The notes: generated by a model from the sequence alone, not told the origin. A stretch of DNA of 64,000 bases from Tabrizicola sp. (GCF_016792905.1 NZ_JAEULP010000020.1:1-64000), one strand, 5' to 3'; shown: positions 46,466 through 56,431, numbered from the stretch's first letter. A program made the numbers and translations.

Positions 46466-47032
46466 TTGAAAGTCATCGCCTCCTCGCTGCGCAAGGGCAA
46501 CGTCGTCGAAATGGACGGCAGGCTCTACGTCGTCCTGACCGCCTCGAACTTCCACCCCGGCAAGGGCACCCCCACCACCAGCGTCGACATGCGCCGGATT
46601 TCGGACGGGGTGAAGGTCAGCGAGCGCTGGCGGACGACCGAGATGGTCGAGAAGGCCACGGTGGACGAACGGGAATATGACTACCTCTACGAGGACGGCG
46701 AGGGGTTCCATTTCATGGAGCCGACCACCTACGAACAGGTCGTCGTCACCGAGGATATCATGGGGGCGAACAAGCCCTACCTGCAGGAAGGCATGCGCTG
46801 CTATGTGAAGACCTTCGACGGGGTTCCGATCGCGCTGGAGGTTCCCCAGAAGATCACCGTCGAGATCACCGAGACCGAGCCGGTGGTGAAGGGGCAGACG
46901 GCCTCGTCGTCCTACAAGCCGGCGATGACCGACAACGGGCTTCGGATCATGGTTCCCCCCCATATCGGGCCGGGCACGCGGATCGTGATCAACACCGACG
47001 ACGACAGCTACGTCGAGCGGGCGAAGGACTGA
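46466..47032 (+). CDS. efp: Elongation factor P
   Basis: Translation factor that rescues ribosomes stalled at polyproline. The 188-aa protein carries the modifiable lysine K33 in HPGKGTPTT, matching the divergent epmA gene. It starts with TTG at 46466, preceded by AAGGA at good spacing; no ATG fits the family N-terminus [15 protein letters not shown]. The stop is followed after one base by copy 4 of the 72-bp element. Confidence 0.96.
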   Translation: MKVIASSLRKGNVVEMDGRLYVVLTASNFHPGKGTPTTSVDMRRISDGVKVSERWRTTEMVEKATVDEREYDYLYEDGEGFHFMEPTTYEQVVVTEDIMGANKPYLQEGMRCYVKTFDGVPIALEVPQKITVEITETEPVVKGQTASSSYKPAMTDNGLRIMVPPHIGPGTRIVINTDDDSYVERAKD

Positions 47033-47033
47033 C

Positions 47034-47105
47034 TGTCCACGGTGGACAGATTTTCGGAGCCAAGGAAATCAAGGCCTTGGCTGCGGACATTCATGAATTC
47101 TTAGG
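47034..47105 (+). repeat. 72-bp intergenic element, copy 4 (3' of efp)
   Basis: The dyad 47034-47048 begins two bases after the efp stop; CTTAGG closes the element at 47100-47105. In this copy the first GTTAGG block has decayed to ATTCAT, but the 11-bp spacing and the CAA..TTG dyad are kept. It is the most diverged of the four. Confidence 0.85.
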
Positions 47106-47192
47106 GATTGAGAGGCGCGCCCAAGGGCGTACCTTTTTGCTTTCCGGCGGCGGTTTCCGGGCTATTCTGCCGACCGAGACGAGAGAGCCGGA

Positions 47193-47972
47193 ATGCCAGC
47201 CGAGAACCATGACGCCTACAAGCCCGCCGAAATCGCGGCGCTGATCGAGACCGCGGGGGTGGCGAAGGCCGCCCTGCCTCTGCACCGGATGGCTATGCTT
47301 GCCATGCTGGCGGGGGCTTTTATCGGGTTCGGCGCTGCGCTGTGGTGCGTTGCGATGGCAGGCGCCGATCCGGGCTTTGGCCCGCATCGCGTTCTGGGCG
47401 GCGCGGTCTTTTCGCTCGGGCTGATCCTGGTGGTCGTGGGCGGAGCCGAGCTTTTCACCGGCAATGCGCTGATGGTGATGGCAGCGGTAGACCGGCGGAT
47501 CGCGCTGGGGGCGCTTCTTCGGAACTGGGGGATCGTCTATCTCGGCAACCTCGTTGGCGCGGTCGGGCTGGCGGTGGCCTTCGGCCTGGCCGGACTTCTG
47601 GACGGACCGATGGGAGCGGTCGCGGCGAAGGCTGCGGCCACCAAGGCTTCACTTCCCTCGCTCGAAGCCTTCGTTCGGGGCGCGCTGTGCAATGCGCTCG
47701 TCTGTCTCGCCGTGTGGCTGAGTTTCGCGGCCCGGTCGGCGACGGACAAGATTCTGGGTGTGCTCTGGCCGGTCACGGCATTCGTGGCCCTGGGGCTGGA
47801 GCATTCGGTGGCGAACATGTTCCTGTTTCCGGCGGGACTTTGGGCGGGGTCCGAGGCCAGTTGGGCCGGAGTCGCGGCGAACCTGCTTTGGGTCACTCTG
47901 GGCAATGTCGTCGGCGGCGCGGGGGGCGTGGCACTGGCCTATCGCTTTGCTTACGGAGCAATGCGGGGGTAA
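47193..47972 (+). CDS. Formate/nitrite transporter family channel (FocA/NirC)
   Basis: A 259-aa integral membrane protein with six hydrophobic helices, of the FNT pentameric anion channel family. Typical segments are LGGAVFSLGLILVVVGGAELFTGN near residue 75 and LWVTLGNVVGGAGGVALAY near the C-terminus. FNT channels pass formate, nitrite or hydrosulfide. No formate or nitrite enzyme gene is adjacent, so the ion is not assigned. It is a single gene after the efp element. Confidence 0.9.
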   Translation: MPAENHDAYKPAEIAALIETAGVAKAALPLHRMAMLAMLAGAFIGFGAALWCVAMAGADPGFGPHRVLGGAVFSLGLILVVVGGAELFTGNALMVMAAVDRRIALGALLRNWGIVYLGNLVGAVGLAVAFGLAGLLDGPMGAVAAKAAATKASLPSLEAFVRGALCNALVCLAVWLSFAARSATDKILGVLWPVTAFVALGLEHSVANMFLFPAGLWAGSEASWAGVAANLLWVTLGNVVGGAGGVALAYRFAYGAMRG

Positions 47973-47982
47973 GGGCGAGAGA

Positions 47983-48000
47983 GTCGGGGCAAGCCCCGAC
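47983..48000. terminator. Perfect 8-bp hairpin between the FNT channel and DUF1684 genes
   Basis: GTCGGGGC, AA, GCCCCGAC lies between convergent genes, 11 bp after the channel stop. It resembles a widespread short intergenic hairpin and may act as a bidirectional terminator; there is no T-tract. Confidence 0.45.
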
Positions 48001-48032
48001 CTACATTTCCGGTGAGTCCAAGGCCCCGGTGA

Positions 48033-48773
48033 TCATGGCGCAAGTTCCCCAGCCTCGATGCGGAAGGGCAGGATGTTGCCGGGGGGCGGCAGCGGGCAGA
48101 TGGCGAAATCGGTGAAGGCACAGGGCGGCGAGATGGCGCGGTTGAAGTCGAGGGTGATTTCGGTTTCGGACGGGTCCTCGCCGAAAAGGAACCGGCAGGC
48201 CGGGTAGGTCTCGCCCGCCGTCGCGTCGCGGAAGACGAACATCGGCTTGCCGGATTTCATGTGCGTGGGCGTCAGGGTGATGGTCTTGCCCTGATGCTGG
48301 AACGTGGCGCGGTGGGTCACGGTGACGGGAGCAGTGGAGCCGTCTTTCATTGTGACTTCCGCAGATTGCGGGGCGAGGCTTTCCCATCTCGCCCGGATCA
48401 CCCAGTCCGGGGCGCCCGGAAAGTAGCGCAGGTCGATGGTCGGCTGTTGGGTCAGGTCGCGGACGCGAAGGGCCGGGACGCCGTCGACCGTGTGGATTTC
48501 CAGGAGGAACGGATCGACGCGAAGTTGCGGAAAGGCATCGGGGACGGGATGAAACGGCTGCGGAGCCTCACCCGGTCGGGCGAAACTGGCGCCGGTTGCC
48601 GTGAGGTCGAGCGTGCCGAGGAGGTCGGGACCGGAGGGAAGCTGCACCTCCTGCGCGTTGCCGACGTCGTGGCGGCCGGGGGAAAGTTCAATCCGGGCGA
48701 CGAGATTCAGCCAGCCATCGGGGGCGGTCAGCGCGGCCAGCCGGGCAGCACGGTGGTCGGTCAGGGACAGCAT
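48033..48773 (-). CDS. DUF1684 family protein
   Basis: A 246-aa protein recognised by the C-terminal DUF1684 signature: MFVFRDATAGETYPACRFLFGEDP, then LDFNRAISPPCAFTDFAICPLPPPGNILPFRIEAGE. It has no signal peptide. The ATG directly follows the brnA stop with no gap, so it is translationally coupled to a toxin-antitoxin module. Function is unknown. Confidence 0.85.
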   Translation of the reverse strand: MLSLTDHRAARLAALTAPDGWLNLVARIELSPGRHDVGNAQEVQLPSGPDLLGTLDLTATGASFARPGEAPQPFHPVPDAFPQLRVDPFLLEIHTVDGVPALRVRDLTQQPTIDLRYFPGAPDWVIRARWESLAPQSAEVTMKDGSTAPVTVTHRATFQHQGKTITLTPTHMKSGKPMFVFRDATAGETYPACRFLFGEDPSETEITLDFNRAISPPCAFTDFAICPLPPPGNILPFRIEAGELAP

Positions 48774-49052
48774 TCAGAGACCGGCAGCCTTCCTCAGCGC
48801 GTCGTTGATCCGGGATTGCCAGCCGGGGCCCTGTGCCTTGAAAAAGGCGATCACGGCAGGGTCGAGGCGGATGGTGGTGGAGACCTTTGTCAGCATCTCT
48901 TTGGGTCGACCGCGCTGAACCTTGGCCTTGGAGAACTGTTCGATCCAGTAGGGCGTGGAAAGGTCGGGCGCGTCGTCAATCGGATCGAAGGCGCCGTCGC
49001 CATAGGTGTCAGGATCGTAAGGGTGGACGATAGGCGTCTTGTTCACGTTCAT
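48774..49052 (-). CDS. brnA: BrnA-type antitoxin
   Basis: Antitoxin of a type II BrnTA module, 92 aa. The C-terminal half is the ribbon-helix-helix DNA-binding region (KVSTTIRLDPAVIAFFKAQGPGWQSRINDALRKAAGL). The N-terminal half would wrap the toxin. It starts inside the 3' end of brnT (44-bp overlap), as is usual for brnTA. The antitoxin is intact while the toxin start is not. Confidence 0.88.
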   Translation of the reverse strand: MNVNKTPIVHPYDPDTYGDGAFDPIDDAPDLSTPYWIEQFSKAKVQRGRPKEMLTKVSTTIRLDPAVIAFFKAQGPGWQSRINDALRKAAGL

Positions 49053-49230
49053 TGGCCTTCCTCAGACTTATGATCCTGCGGCTGGTTCCCCGCATCGTCC
49101 AAATTACAATGACCATCCGACCTTTCAGATAGCCGACCGTCATGAAACGGTCCTCGCCATAGTCCAGCCGGGTATCGGCGACCGTGAGAACAGCGTCCGC
49201 AAAGACCTCGGCAGCATCCGCCATGTCCAA
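49009..49230 (-). CDS. brnT: BrnT-type toxin, apparently lacking its normal start codon
   Basis: RelE-like mRNA interferase family. In frame upstream of 49230 the sequence reads IDIEFDLAKRLATIANRGLD, the expected BrnT N-terminus, but at its first codon (49284-49282) there is ATA preceded by TAA, not ATG/GTG/TTG. The first usable start downstream is TTG 49230 or ATG 49224, giving about 73 residues without the first strand and helix. The rest (VADTRLDYGEDRFMTVGYL, RGTSRRIISLRKANEREQDAY) is intact. A promoter-like TTGACA/TAAATA pair overlaps the lost start. Confidence 0.7.
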   Translation of the reverse strand: MDMADAAEVFADAVLTVADTRLDYGEDRFMTVGYLKGRMVIVIWTMRGTSRRIISLRKANEREQDAYRPPLRS

Positions 49231-49281
49231 GCCACGGTTCGCGATGGTCGCAAGGCGTTTGGCGAGGTCGAACTCGATGTC

Positions 49282-49310
49282 TATTTAATGTTACTACAGA
49301 AAATTGTCAA
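49282..49310 (-). promoter_or_regulatory. Promoter-like sequence at the brnT start
   Basis: On the minus strand TTGACA (49310-49305), 17 bp, TAAATA (49287-49282). The -10 box overlaps the ATA where the toxin should start, so a transcript from here would begin inside the toxin's conserved N-terminal coding region. Confidence 0.45.
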
Positions 49311-49359
49311 GATGGAGGTGTGGGAGCGGTGCGCTGTAGCGCACTCTACGGGACGGGGG

Positions 49360-50172
49360 TCACGCCGCCTCGAAGCTGATCCTTCGCCGCAGGAATTGTG
49401 TTGCCTTGTTCGAGACATAGGCCGGATCGCCCGTGGTCAGGAACTTGGACTGCGTGCCGGTGCCCGCGAATTGCGGGCGGCGGACCAGGTAGTCTGCGAG
49501 GCTTTCGGCAACGAGGTTGGCCTGGGAATACACCTTGACCCCCTGCCCCAGGGCTTCGGCGAAGACCTTTTCCATCAGGGGGTAATGTGTGCAGCCGAGG
49601 ATCGCCGCCTCGGGGTTCGGCATCCGGCGTTTCAGGGCCTCGACGTGGGAGCGGACCAGGGCTTCGGCCAGGATCTCGTCGCCCTGTTCGATGGCGTCGA
49701 CAACGCCGCCGCAGGGTTGCGCCTCGACATCGACGCCGATCGCGCGGAAGGCCAGTTCGCGCTGGAAGGCGCGGGAGGCGACGGTGGCGGGGGTGGCGAA
49801 AAGAGCGACGTGTTTCACCGCCACTTCGCGCGGCGGGGTGTTGTCGCCCCAGTGGCGTTCGGTCAGGGCCTCGATCAGCGGCACGAAGACGCCGAGGACG
49901 CGTTTTTCCGGGGGTACCCAGGTTTCCTGCATCCGCTTCAGCGCGGCGGCAGAGGCGGTGTTGCAGGCCAGGATCACCAGATCGCAGCCCTCGGCCCAGA
50001 GCCGTTCTGTGGCGGCGCAGGTCAGGCGGAAGATGTCGTCGCTGTCGCGGACGCCGTAGGGGGCATGGGCATTGTCGCCGAAGTAGACGAAGGGCACGTC
50101 GGGCAGCCGCCGCGCGACGGCGTCCAGAACCGTGAGACCGCCCAGACCCGAATCGAAGATTCCGACCGCCAT
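49360..50172 (-). CDS. murI: Glutamate racemase
   Basis: Provides D-glutamate for peptidoglycan. From ATG 50172 ([19 protein letters not shown]) it is 270 aa with the two catalytic cysteines C70 in [11 protein letters not shown] and C194 in [10 protein letters not shown]. An in-frame upstream start would add ten residues that do not fit the family. It stands alone between brnTA and the divergent LysR gene. Confidence 0.96.
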   Translation of the reverse strand: MAVGIFDSGLGGLTVLDAVARRLPDVPFVYFGDNAHAPYGVRDSDDIFRLTCAATERLWAEGCDLVILACNTASAAALKRMQETWVPPEKRVLGVFVPLIEALTERHWGDNTPPREVAVKHVALFATPATVASRAFQRELAFRAIGVDVEAQPCGGVVDAIEQGDEILAEALVRSHVEALKRRMPNPEAAILGCTHYPLMEKVFAEALGQGVKVYSQANLVAESLADYLVRRPQFAGTGTQSKFLTTGDPAYVSNKATQFLRRRISFEAA

Positions 50173-50367
50173 GTCCTGCCCTTTCGCCCGGCCGCGGGTC
50201 ATCCTGCCCGCTTGTCGGTCACATCATAGGCAGGGCGGCCCGGTTTCGGAAGGGCTGCGACACTTGGAAGGGCTTTTTCGGCCTGTCACGGCATTTACAT
50301 CAGAACAGGTTTTCACCAGAAGCATGGCTCGTGCTAATGTGCTTCGGGTTTGAAAGAGGGTGACGGG

Positions 50368-51273
50368 ATGGACTGGGACAAGCTGAGGATCTTTCACGCG
50401 GTCGCGGAGAAGGGCAGCCTGACCCATGCCGGGGACGTCTTGCACCTGTCGCAGTCGGCGGTCAGCCGCCAAATCCGCGCGCTGGAAGAGAGCCTGTCGG
50501 TGACGCTGTTCCACCGCCATGCGCGGGGGCTGATCCTGACGGAGCAGGGGGAACTTCTGTTCGACGCGACGCAGCAGATGGTGCGGCGGCTGGATGCGAC
50601 GGCGGCGCGGATCCGGGACAGCGAGGACGAGGTCTTCGGCGAGCTGCGCGTGACGACGACGATGGGGTTCGGGACGCTGTGGCTCGCACCCCGGCTGGCA
50701 CGGCTGTACGAGAAGTACCCGGCGCTGAAGATCGACCTGATGCTGGAGGAGCGCGTCCTGGACCTGCCGATGCGCGAGGCGGACGTGGCGATCCGGATGA
50801 AGGAACCCAGCCAGGCGGACCTGATCCGCAAGCGGCTGATGAACATCCGGATGCAGCTTTTCGCGACGCCTGAGTACCTGGCGGCACATGGCACGCCGGA
50901 ATCGATGGACGATTTCAGCAGCCACCGGCTGATCGCGCAACATGCGGGCACGCCGCAGGTGGCGGCGGGGGCGAGCCTGGTGGCGGAACTCATGACGCAT
51001 GACATTCCGTCGACGCTGACGGTGAACAACTACTTCGGCGTGTTGCAAGCGGTCTTGAACCATCTGGGAATCGGGGTGCTGCCGGATTACCTGACCGACG
51101 ATTTCCCCAATCTTGTCCGCGTCTTGCCCGATGTGCAAAGCGGCGAGGTGCCGGTGTTCCTGGCCTATCCCGAGGAACTGCGCCACTCCAAGCGCGTCGC
51201 GGCCTTCCGGGATTTCGTGACCGAGGAGATCATGGCCTTCCGGCGGCGGCAGACCGAGGATGCGGCGGCCTGA
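50368..51273 (+). CDS. LysR family transcriptional regulator
   Basis: A 301-aa regulator with an N-terminal winged helix (LRIFHAVAEKGSLTHAGDVLHLSQSAVSRQIRALEESL, helix-turn-helix around residues 17-36) and a periplasmic-binding-like effector domain. ATG 50368 has AGAGGG upstream. It is divergent from murI. The stop codon overlaps a perfect 9-bp inverted repeat. The effector and targets are unknown. Confidence 0.93.
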   Translation: MDWDKLRIFHAVAEKGSLTHAGDVLHLSQSAVSRQIRALEESLSVTLFHRHARGLILTEQGELLFDATQQMVRRLDATAARIRDSEDEVFGELRVTTTMGFGTLWLAPRLARLYEKYPALKIDLMLEERVLDLPMREADVAIRMKEPSQADLIRKRLMNIRMQLFATPEYLAAHGTPESMDDFSSHRLIAQHAGTPQVAAGASLVAELMTHDIPSTLTVNNYFGVLQAVLNHLGIGVLPDYLTDDFPNLVRVLPDVQSGEVPVFLAYPEELRHSKRVAAFRDFVTEEIMAFRRRQTEDAAA

Positions 51274-51293
51274 AATGCTGCTATGCAGCATTT
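51273..51293. promoter_or_regulatory. Perfect inverted repeat overlapping the LysR stop codon
   Basis: AAATGCTGC, TAT, GCAGCATTT. It begins at the last base of the TGA stop. A second hairpin, AATGCCC/GGGCATT, follows at 51304-51324. It could be a regulator binding site for the downstream small-RNA candidate or part of the lysR 3' end. There is no T-tract after it. Confidence 0.45.
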
Positions 51294-51330
51294 GCATAAC
51301 GGCAATGCCCAAACGTCGGGCATTCCAGAC

Positions 51331-51359
51331 TTGTTTGCGCAAGCAGGCGGCATTAATTG
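51331..51359 (+). promoter_or_regulatory. Possible promoter of candidate small RNA B
   Basis: TTGTTT (51331-51336), 17 bp, TAATTG (51354-51359). Weak on its own, but placed correctly for a start near 51366 upstream of a hairpin-terminator unit. Confidence 0.3.
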
Positions 51360-51365
51360 AACCCT

Positions 51366-51444
51366 CGAAGCGGCGATGAGCGTGCTCTCGCCCCTTCGTA
51401 CCTCCCTGTTGGACTTGGCCGAGCGGAAGCTCGGCCTTTTTTTT
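51366..51444 (+). ncRNA. Candidate small RNA B with C-rich CTCCCTGT segment
   Basis: About 79 nt: a long 5' hairpin (GAAG, GGCGA, GAGC pairing with GCTC, TCGCC, CTTC between 51367 and 51397), an unpaired CCTCCCTGTTGGACTT stretch, then a perfect terminator. The CTCCCTGTTGGACTTGGCC segment (51402-51420) matches 16038-16054 with small differences, and in both places its GGCC begins the terminator stem. I do not recognise a named family. Confidence 0.4.
51417..51444 (+). terminator. Strong intrinsic terminator
   Basis: GGCCGAGC (51417-51424), GGAA tetraloop, GCTCGGCC (51429-51436), then eight T. One of the best intrinsic terminators in the window. It serves the small-RNA candidate and/or lysR. 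Confidence 0.9.
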
Positions 51445-51448
51445 GGCC

Positions 51449-52657
51449 TCACGACAGATTCCGGTTGCGGCGCCGGGTCAGGAAGGCGGCATCGGCGGGC
51501 GAAGAGGCCAGCGCGATCGCCCGCTCGTAGGCAACCAAGGCGGCAGTTGTCTGGCCGCTGCGGGCCAGAAGCTCGGCCCGGGCGGCATGGAAGGGCTGGT
51601 AGCCGTCCAGCGCGTCGGACAGGGCGCCCAACCGTTCCAGGGCCTCTTGCAACGCGCCGGATTCGGCCAGAGCGACAGCATGGTTCAGGCGGACGACCGG
51701 CGTGGGCTCGTGGCAAAGGAGCCCGGCGTAAAGCGCGGTGATCTGGGGCCAGTCCGGCGCATGCTGCGAGTGCAGTGCCGCAATCGCCGCCTTGATCTGG
51801 AACGGGCCGGAGCGCCTGCGGGCGACGGCGCGATCCAGAAGCGCCTGCCCTTCGGCCAGCATGGGCCCGTCCCAGAGCGCGCGGTCCTGATCGGCCAGCG
51901 CCACGCTGGCTCCACCGAGCACGCGAGCGGCGCGGCGGGCGTGGGTGAGCAGGAGAAGCGCCAGCGCGCCTTCAACCTCGGCCGTGGCGGGCTGCAACTG
52001 GTTCAGGAGCCGTGCGAGAAAAATCGCCTCGTCACACAGATCGCGGTCGAGGGCGGGGCCCGCCGTGTAACCCGCATTGAAGATCAGATAGACCACGGTC
52101 AGGACGGAGTTGAGCCGTTCGGCAAGGTCCTCGGGTTCGGGCAGCTTGAACGGGATTGCAGCCGCAGCGATCTTGGCTTTGGCACGCGACAGGCGTTGGC
52201 CCATCGCGGGTTCGCTGTCGAGGAAGGCGCGGGCGATCTGCGAGGTGGTCAGACCGCCCAGCGTCCGCAGGGTCAGGGCGACGCGGGTCTTCGGCTCCAG
52301 CGCCGGGTGGCAGCAGGTGAAGATCAGGCGAAGCCGTTGGTCCGGGATCATCTCTGCTTCCTCCTCCACGGGGTCGGACGCGAGAATGGCAAGCGCTGCG
52401 GCCCCTGCCCCCTCCCGGTTCCGGCGGCGCAGGCGGTCGACGGCCTTGCGCCCGGCGACCTTCAGCAGCCATCCGAGCGGCCTGTCCGGCACGCCGCTCT
52501 GGTCCCAATGCCGGGCCGCCTCGGCAAGGGCGTCCTGCAAGGCATCCTCGGCCAGTTGAAAGTCGCCGAAGCGGGCGATGAGGGCGGCGAGACACCGCCC
52601 CCGGTCTTCGCGCATCACCTTGTCAAGCGCGGTGCTGGCTGGGGTGTCGCGGATCAC
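51449..52657 (-). CDS. ECF sigma factor of the DGPF-associated type (ECF42-like)
   Basis: A 402-aa sigma factor: sigma-2 region (CLAALIARFGDFQLAEDALQ, then RPLGWLLKVAGRKAVDRLRRRNRE), sigma-4 region (LTTSQIARAFLDSEPAMGQRLSRAKAKI), and a long C-terminal extension with TPR-like helices (about residues 190-400) typical of ECF42. GTG 52657 overlaps the stop of the preceding DGPF gene (GTGA) and gives the family N-terminus. There is no anti-sigma factor; ECF42 activity is thought to depend on the C-terminal extension. Confidence 0.9.
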   Translation of the reverse strand: MIRDTPASTALDKVMREDRGRCLAALIARFGDFQLAEDALQDALAEAARHWDQSGVPDRPLGWLLKVAGRKAVDRLRRRNREGAGAAALAILASDPVEEEAEMIPDQRLRLIFTCCHPALEPKTRVALTLRTLGGLTTSQIARAFLDSEPAMGQRLSRAKAKIAAAAIPFKLPEPEDLAERLNSVLTVVYLIFNAGYTAGPALDRDLCDEAIFLARLLNQLQPATAEVEGALALLLLTHARRAARVLGGASVALADQDRALWDGPMLAEGQALLDRAVARRRSGPFQIKAAIAALHSQHAPDWPQITALYAGLLCHEPTPVVRLNHAVALAESGALQEALERLGALSDALDGYQPFHAARAELLARSGQTTAALVAYERAIALASSPADAAFLTRRRNRNLS

Positions 52658-52992
52658 CCGAAGACCACGATGGGGCGCACCTCGATGGTGCCGTATTTCG
52701 CGCCGGGGATTTGCGCCGCCCATTTCAGCGCCTCGTCCAGATCGGCGCAGTCGAGAAGATAGTAGCCGCCCAGATGTTCCTTGGTGTCGGCGAAGGGGCC
52801 GTCGATGGTTTCCACCTTGCCGTCCCGGACGCGGACCGAGGTTGCGGTCGTGACGGGTTGCAGCGCATCGCCCGCCTTCATCACCCCGGCCTCTTTCACC
52901 CGGCGGGTATAGGCGAAATAGTCGTCGTTCATCGCCTTGCCCATCGGCGGGGTCAGGGCGGGGTCGGTGTAGATCAGGGCCATGTATTGCAT
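52654..52992 (-). CDS. YCII/DGPF domain protein
   Basis: A 112-aa protein with the DGPF signature ([23 protein letters not shown]) in a YCII-like fold. It lies directly upstream of, and coupled to, the ECF42-like sigma factor, the defining neighbourhood of that group. DGPF genes are usually also its targets. AAGGAGA precedes the ATG. The biochemical role is not known. Confidence 0.9.
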   Translation of the reverse strand: MQYMALIYTDPALTPPMGKAMNDDYFAYTRRVKEAGVMKAGDALQPVTTATSVRVRDGKVETIDGPFADTKEHLGGYYLLDCADLDEALKWAAQIPGAKYGTIEVRPIVVFG

Positions 52993-53194
52993 CGCGTGTC
53001 TCCTTTGCAGGCCGTTTCGGGTTGAGAGTATGCCAAGGACGCTCGCGGAGGGGCGATTTCGACATTGCGCGCGACGGGCCACGAAGATTCTCGCAAATAT
53101 TTTGGGGTCGGGCGCGGTGCGGCGGTTTGCCCTTCCCTGCCCTTTCCCTTATGAGGCGGGCCAAGCCGCGAAAGCGCCTGCCCAAGGGGATGTC

Positions 53195-55347
<2,153 letters not shown>

Positions 55348-55348
<1 letters not shown>

Positions 55349-55848
55349 TGCTGCGGCCAGCGACGGCGGCGGATTTTCCGTTCATCCATGGCCTGGCCAG
55401 CCGCCCGGACTATGCGGTCTACATCACCGACGAGGATGATGCGGCGCTGGCGGCCTATCTTGCCGATCCGGCCTCGCGGCTTCTGATCTGGGAGGTGGCG
55501 GGCAAGCAGGCCGGGTTCGCGCTGTTCTGCGAGATCGGCGATCCGGCGGGTCGGGTGGAGTTGCGGCGGCTGGCGCTCGACGCGGCGGGCAAGGGTCAGG
55601 GACAGGTGTTCCTTCGGGCGCTGGTCGACCACGGGTTCGGCCAGCTTGGCGCAGCGCGATTGTGGCTGGATGCCTCCTCGGAGAACCTGCGGGCGCAGGC
55701 GGTCTATGAACGCGCGGGCTTCACGCTGGAGGGGCGGCTGCGGCAGCACTGGTATCGCCCCTCGGTCGGGCGGGTGGTGGACCTGATGCTGTTCGGCATC
55801 CTGCGGGAAGAATGGGAATCCCTTGAACCGCTTGGCCCCCGGGCCTAG
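55348..55848 (+). CDS. GNAT family N-acetyltransferase
   Basis: A 166-aa acetyltransferase of the RimI/RimJ-like GNAT fold: VELRRLALDAAGKGQGQVFL (acetyl-CoA loop) near residue 80 and ENLRAQAVYERAGFTLEGRLR near residue 115. ATG 55348 overlaps the purL TGA, so it is coupled to purL. The acceptor is unknown. Confidence 0.88.
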
Positions 55849-55873
55849 GTTTACCTCACAGAAGGAGACCTCC

Positions 55874-56110
55874 ATGCCCATCGAAGCCCGCGACATCGAA
55901 ACCCTGCTCCGGGAGGCCTTTCCGAAAGCGAAGATCAGCGTCCAGGGTGATGACGGCGCGCATTTCGCGGCGGAGGTGATCGACGAAAGCTTCCGCGGCC
56001 TGAACCGGGTGCAACAGCAGCGCGCGGTCTATGCGGCGCTGAAGGGCAGGATGGACGGCGCGCAGGGCGAATTGCACGCGCTGGCGCTGACGACCAAGGC
56101 GCCGGAGTGA
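55874..56110 (+). CDS. bolA: BolA family protein
   Basis: A 78-aa BolA/IbaG-type protein with the family core HFAAEVIDESFRGLNRVQQQRAVYAAL, including the conserved His near residue 31. BolA partners monothiol glutaredoxins in [2Fe-2S] cluster handling, and grxD lies 0.9 kb downstream in the same gene run. GAAGGAGA precedes the ATG. Confidence 0.93.
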   Translation: MPIEARDIETLLREAFPKAKISVQGDDGAHFAAEVIDESFRGLNRVQQQRAVYAALKGRMDGAQGELHALALTTKAPE

Positions 56111-56397
56111 CGACGCCGGGCGCGGTTCTTCTGGGGATCGTGGTTTTGGTCCTGTGCGGAATTGCGGTGGAGTACCGCCTGAGGCGGGGAAAGACCCGAC
56201 CGCTTGCCGACCGTTTCGCAAGGAGGCCGCAATCGTCGGACCTTGGCATGGAAGCGACAGATGTTGAGAAAGCAGCAGGGATGTTGCGGCACAACTCTGC
56301 GCTTGCGGCCAAGACAGGAGCTGGCGGAACGTCGACAAGCTGGATGGCTGCCGGCGCGACCCATCCGTCGCGACCACACGATGAAGAGCGGAACTAG
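56107..56397 (+). CDS. Possible small membrane protein between bolA and grxD
   Basis: A GTG frame overlapping the bolA stop encodes 96 aa: one membrane helix (GAVLLGIVVLVLCGIAVEYRL) and a polar tail without recognisable motifs. The operon-like overlap and the helix support it; the second half looks less protein-like. It may be a chance frame or a degraded gene. Confidence 0.35.
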   Translation: MTTPGAVLLGIVVLVLCGIAVEYRLRRGKTRPLADRFARRPQSSDLGMEATDVEKAAGMLRHNSALAAKTGAGGTSTSWMAAGATHPSRPHDEERN

Positions 56398-56431
56398 CGG
56401 TTTTCCATACTGACGCCTGACGGAGGACACC

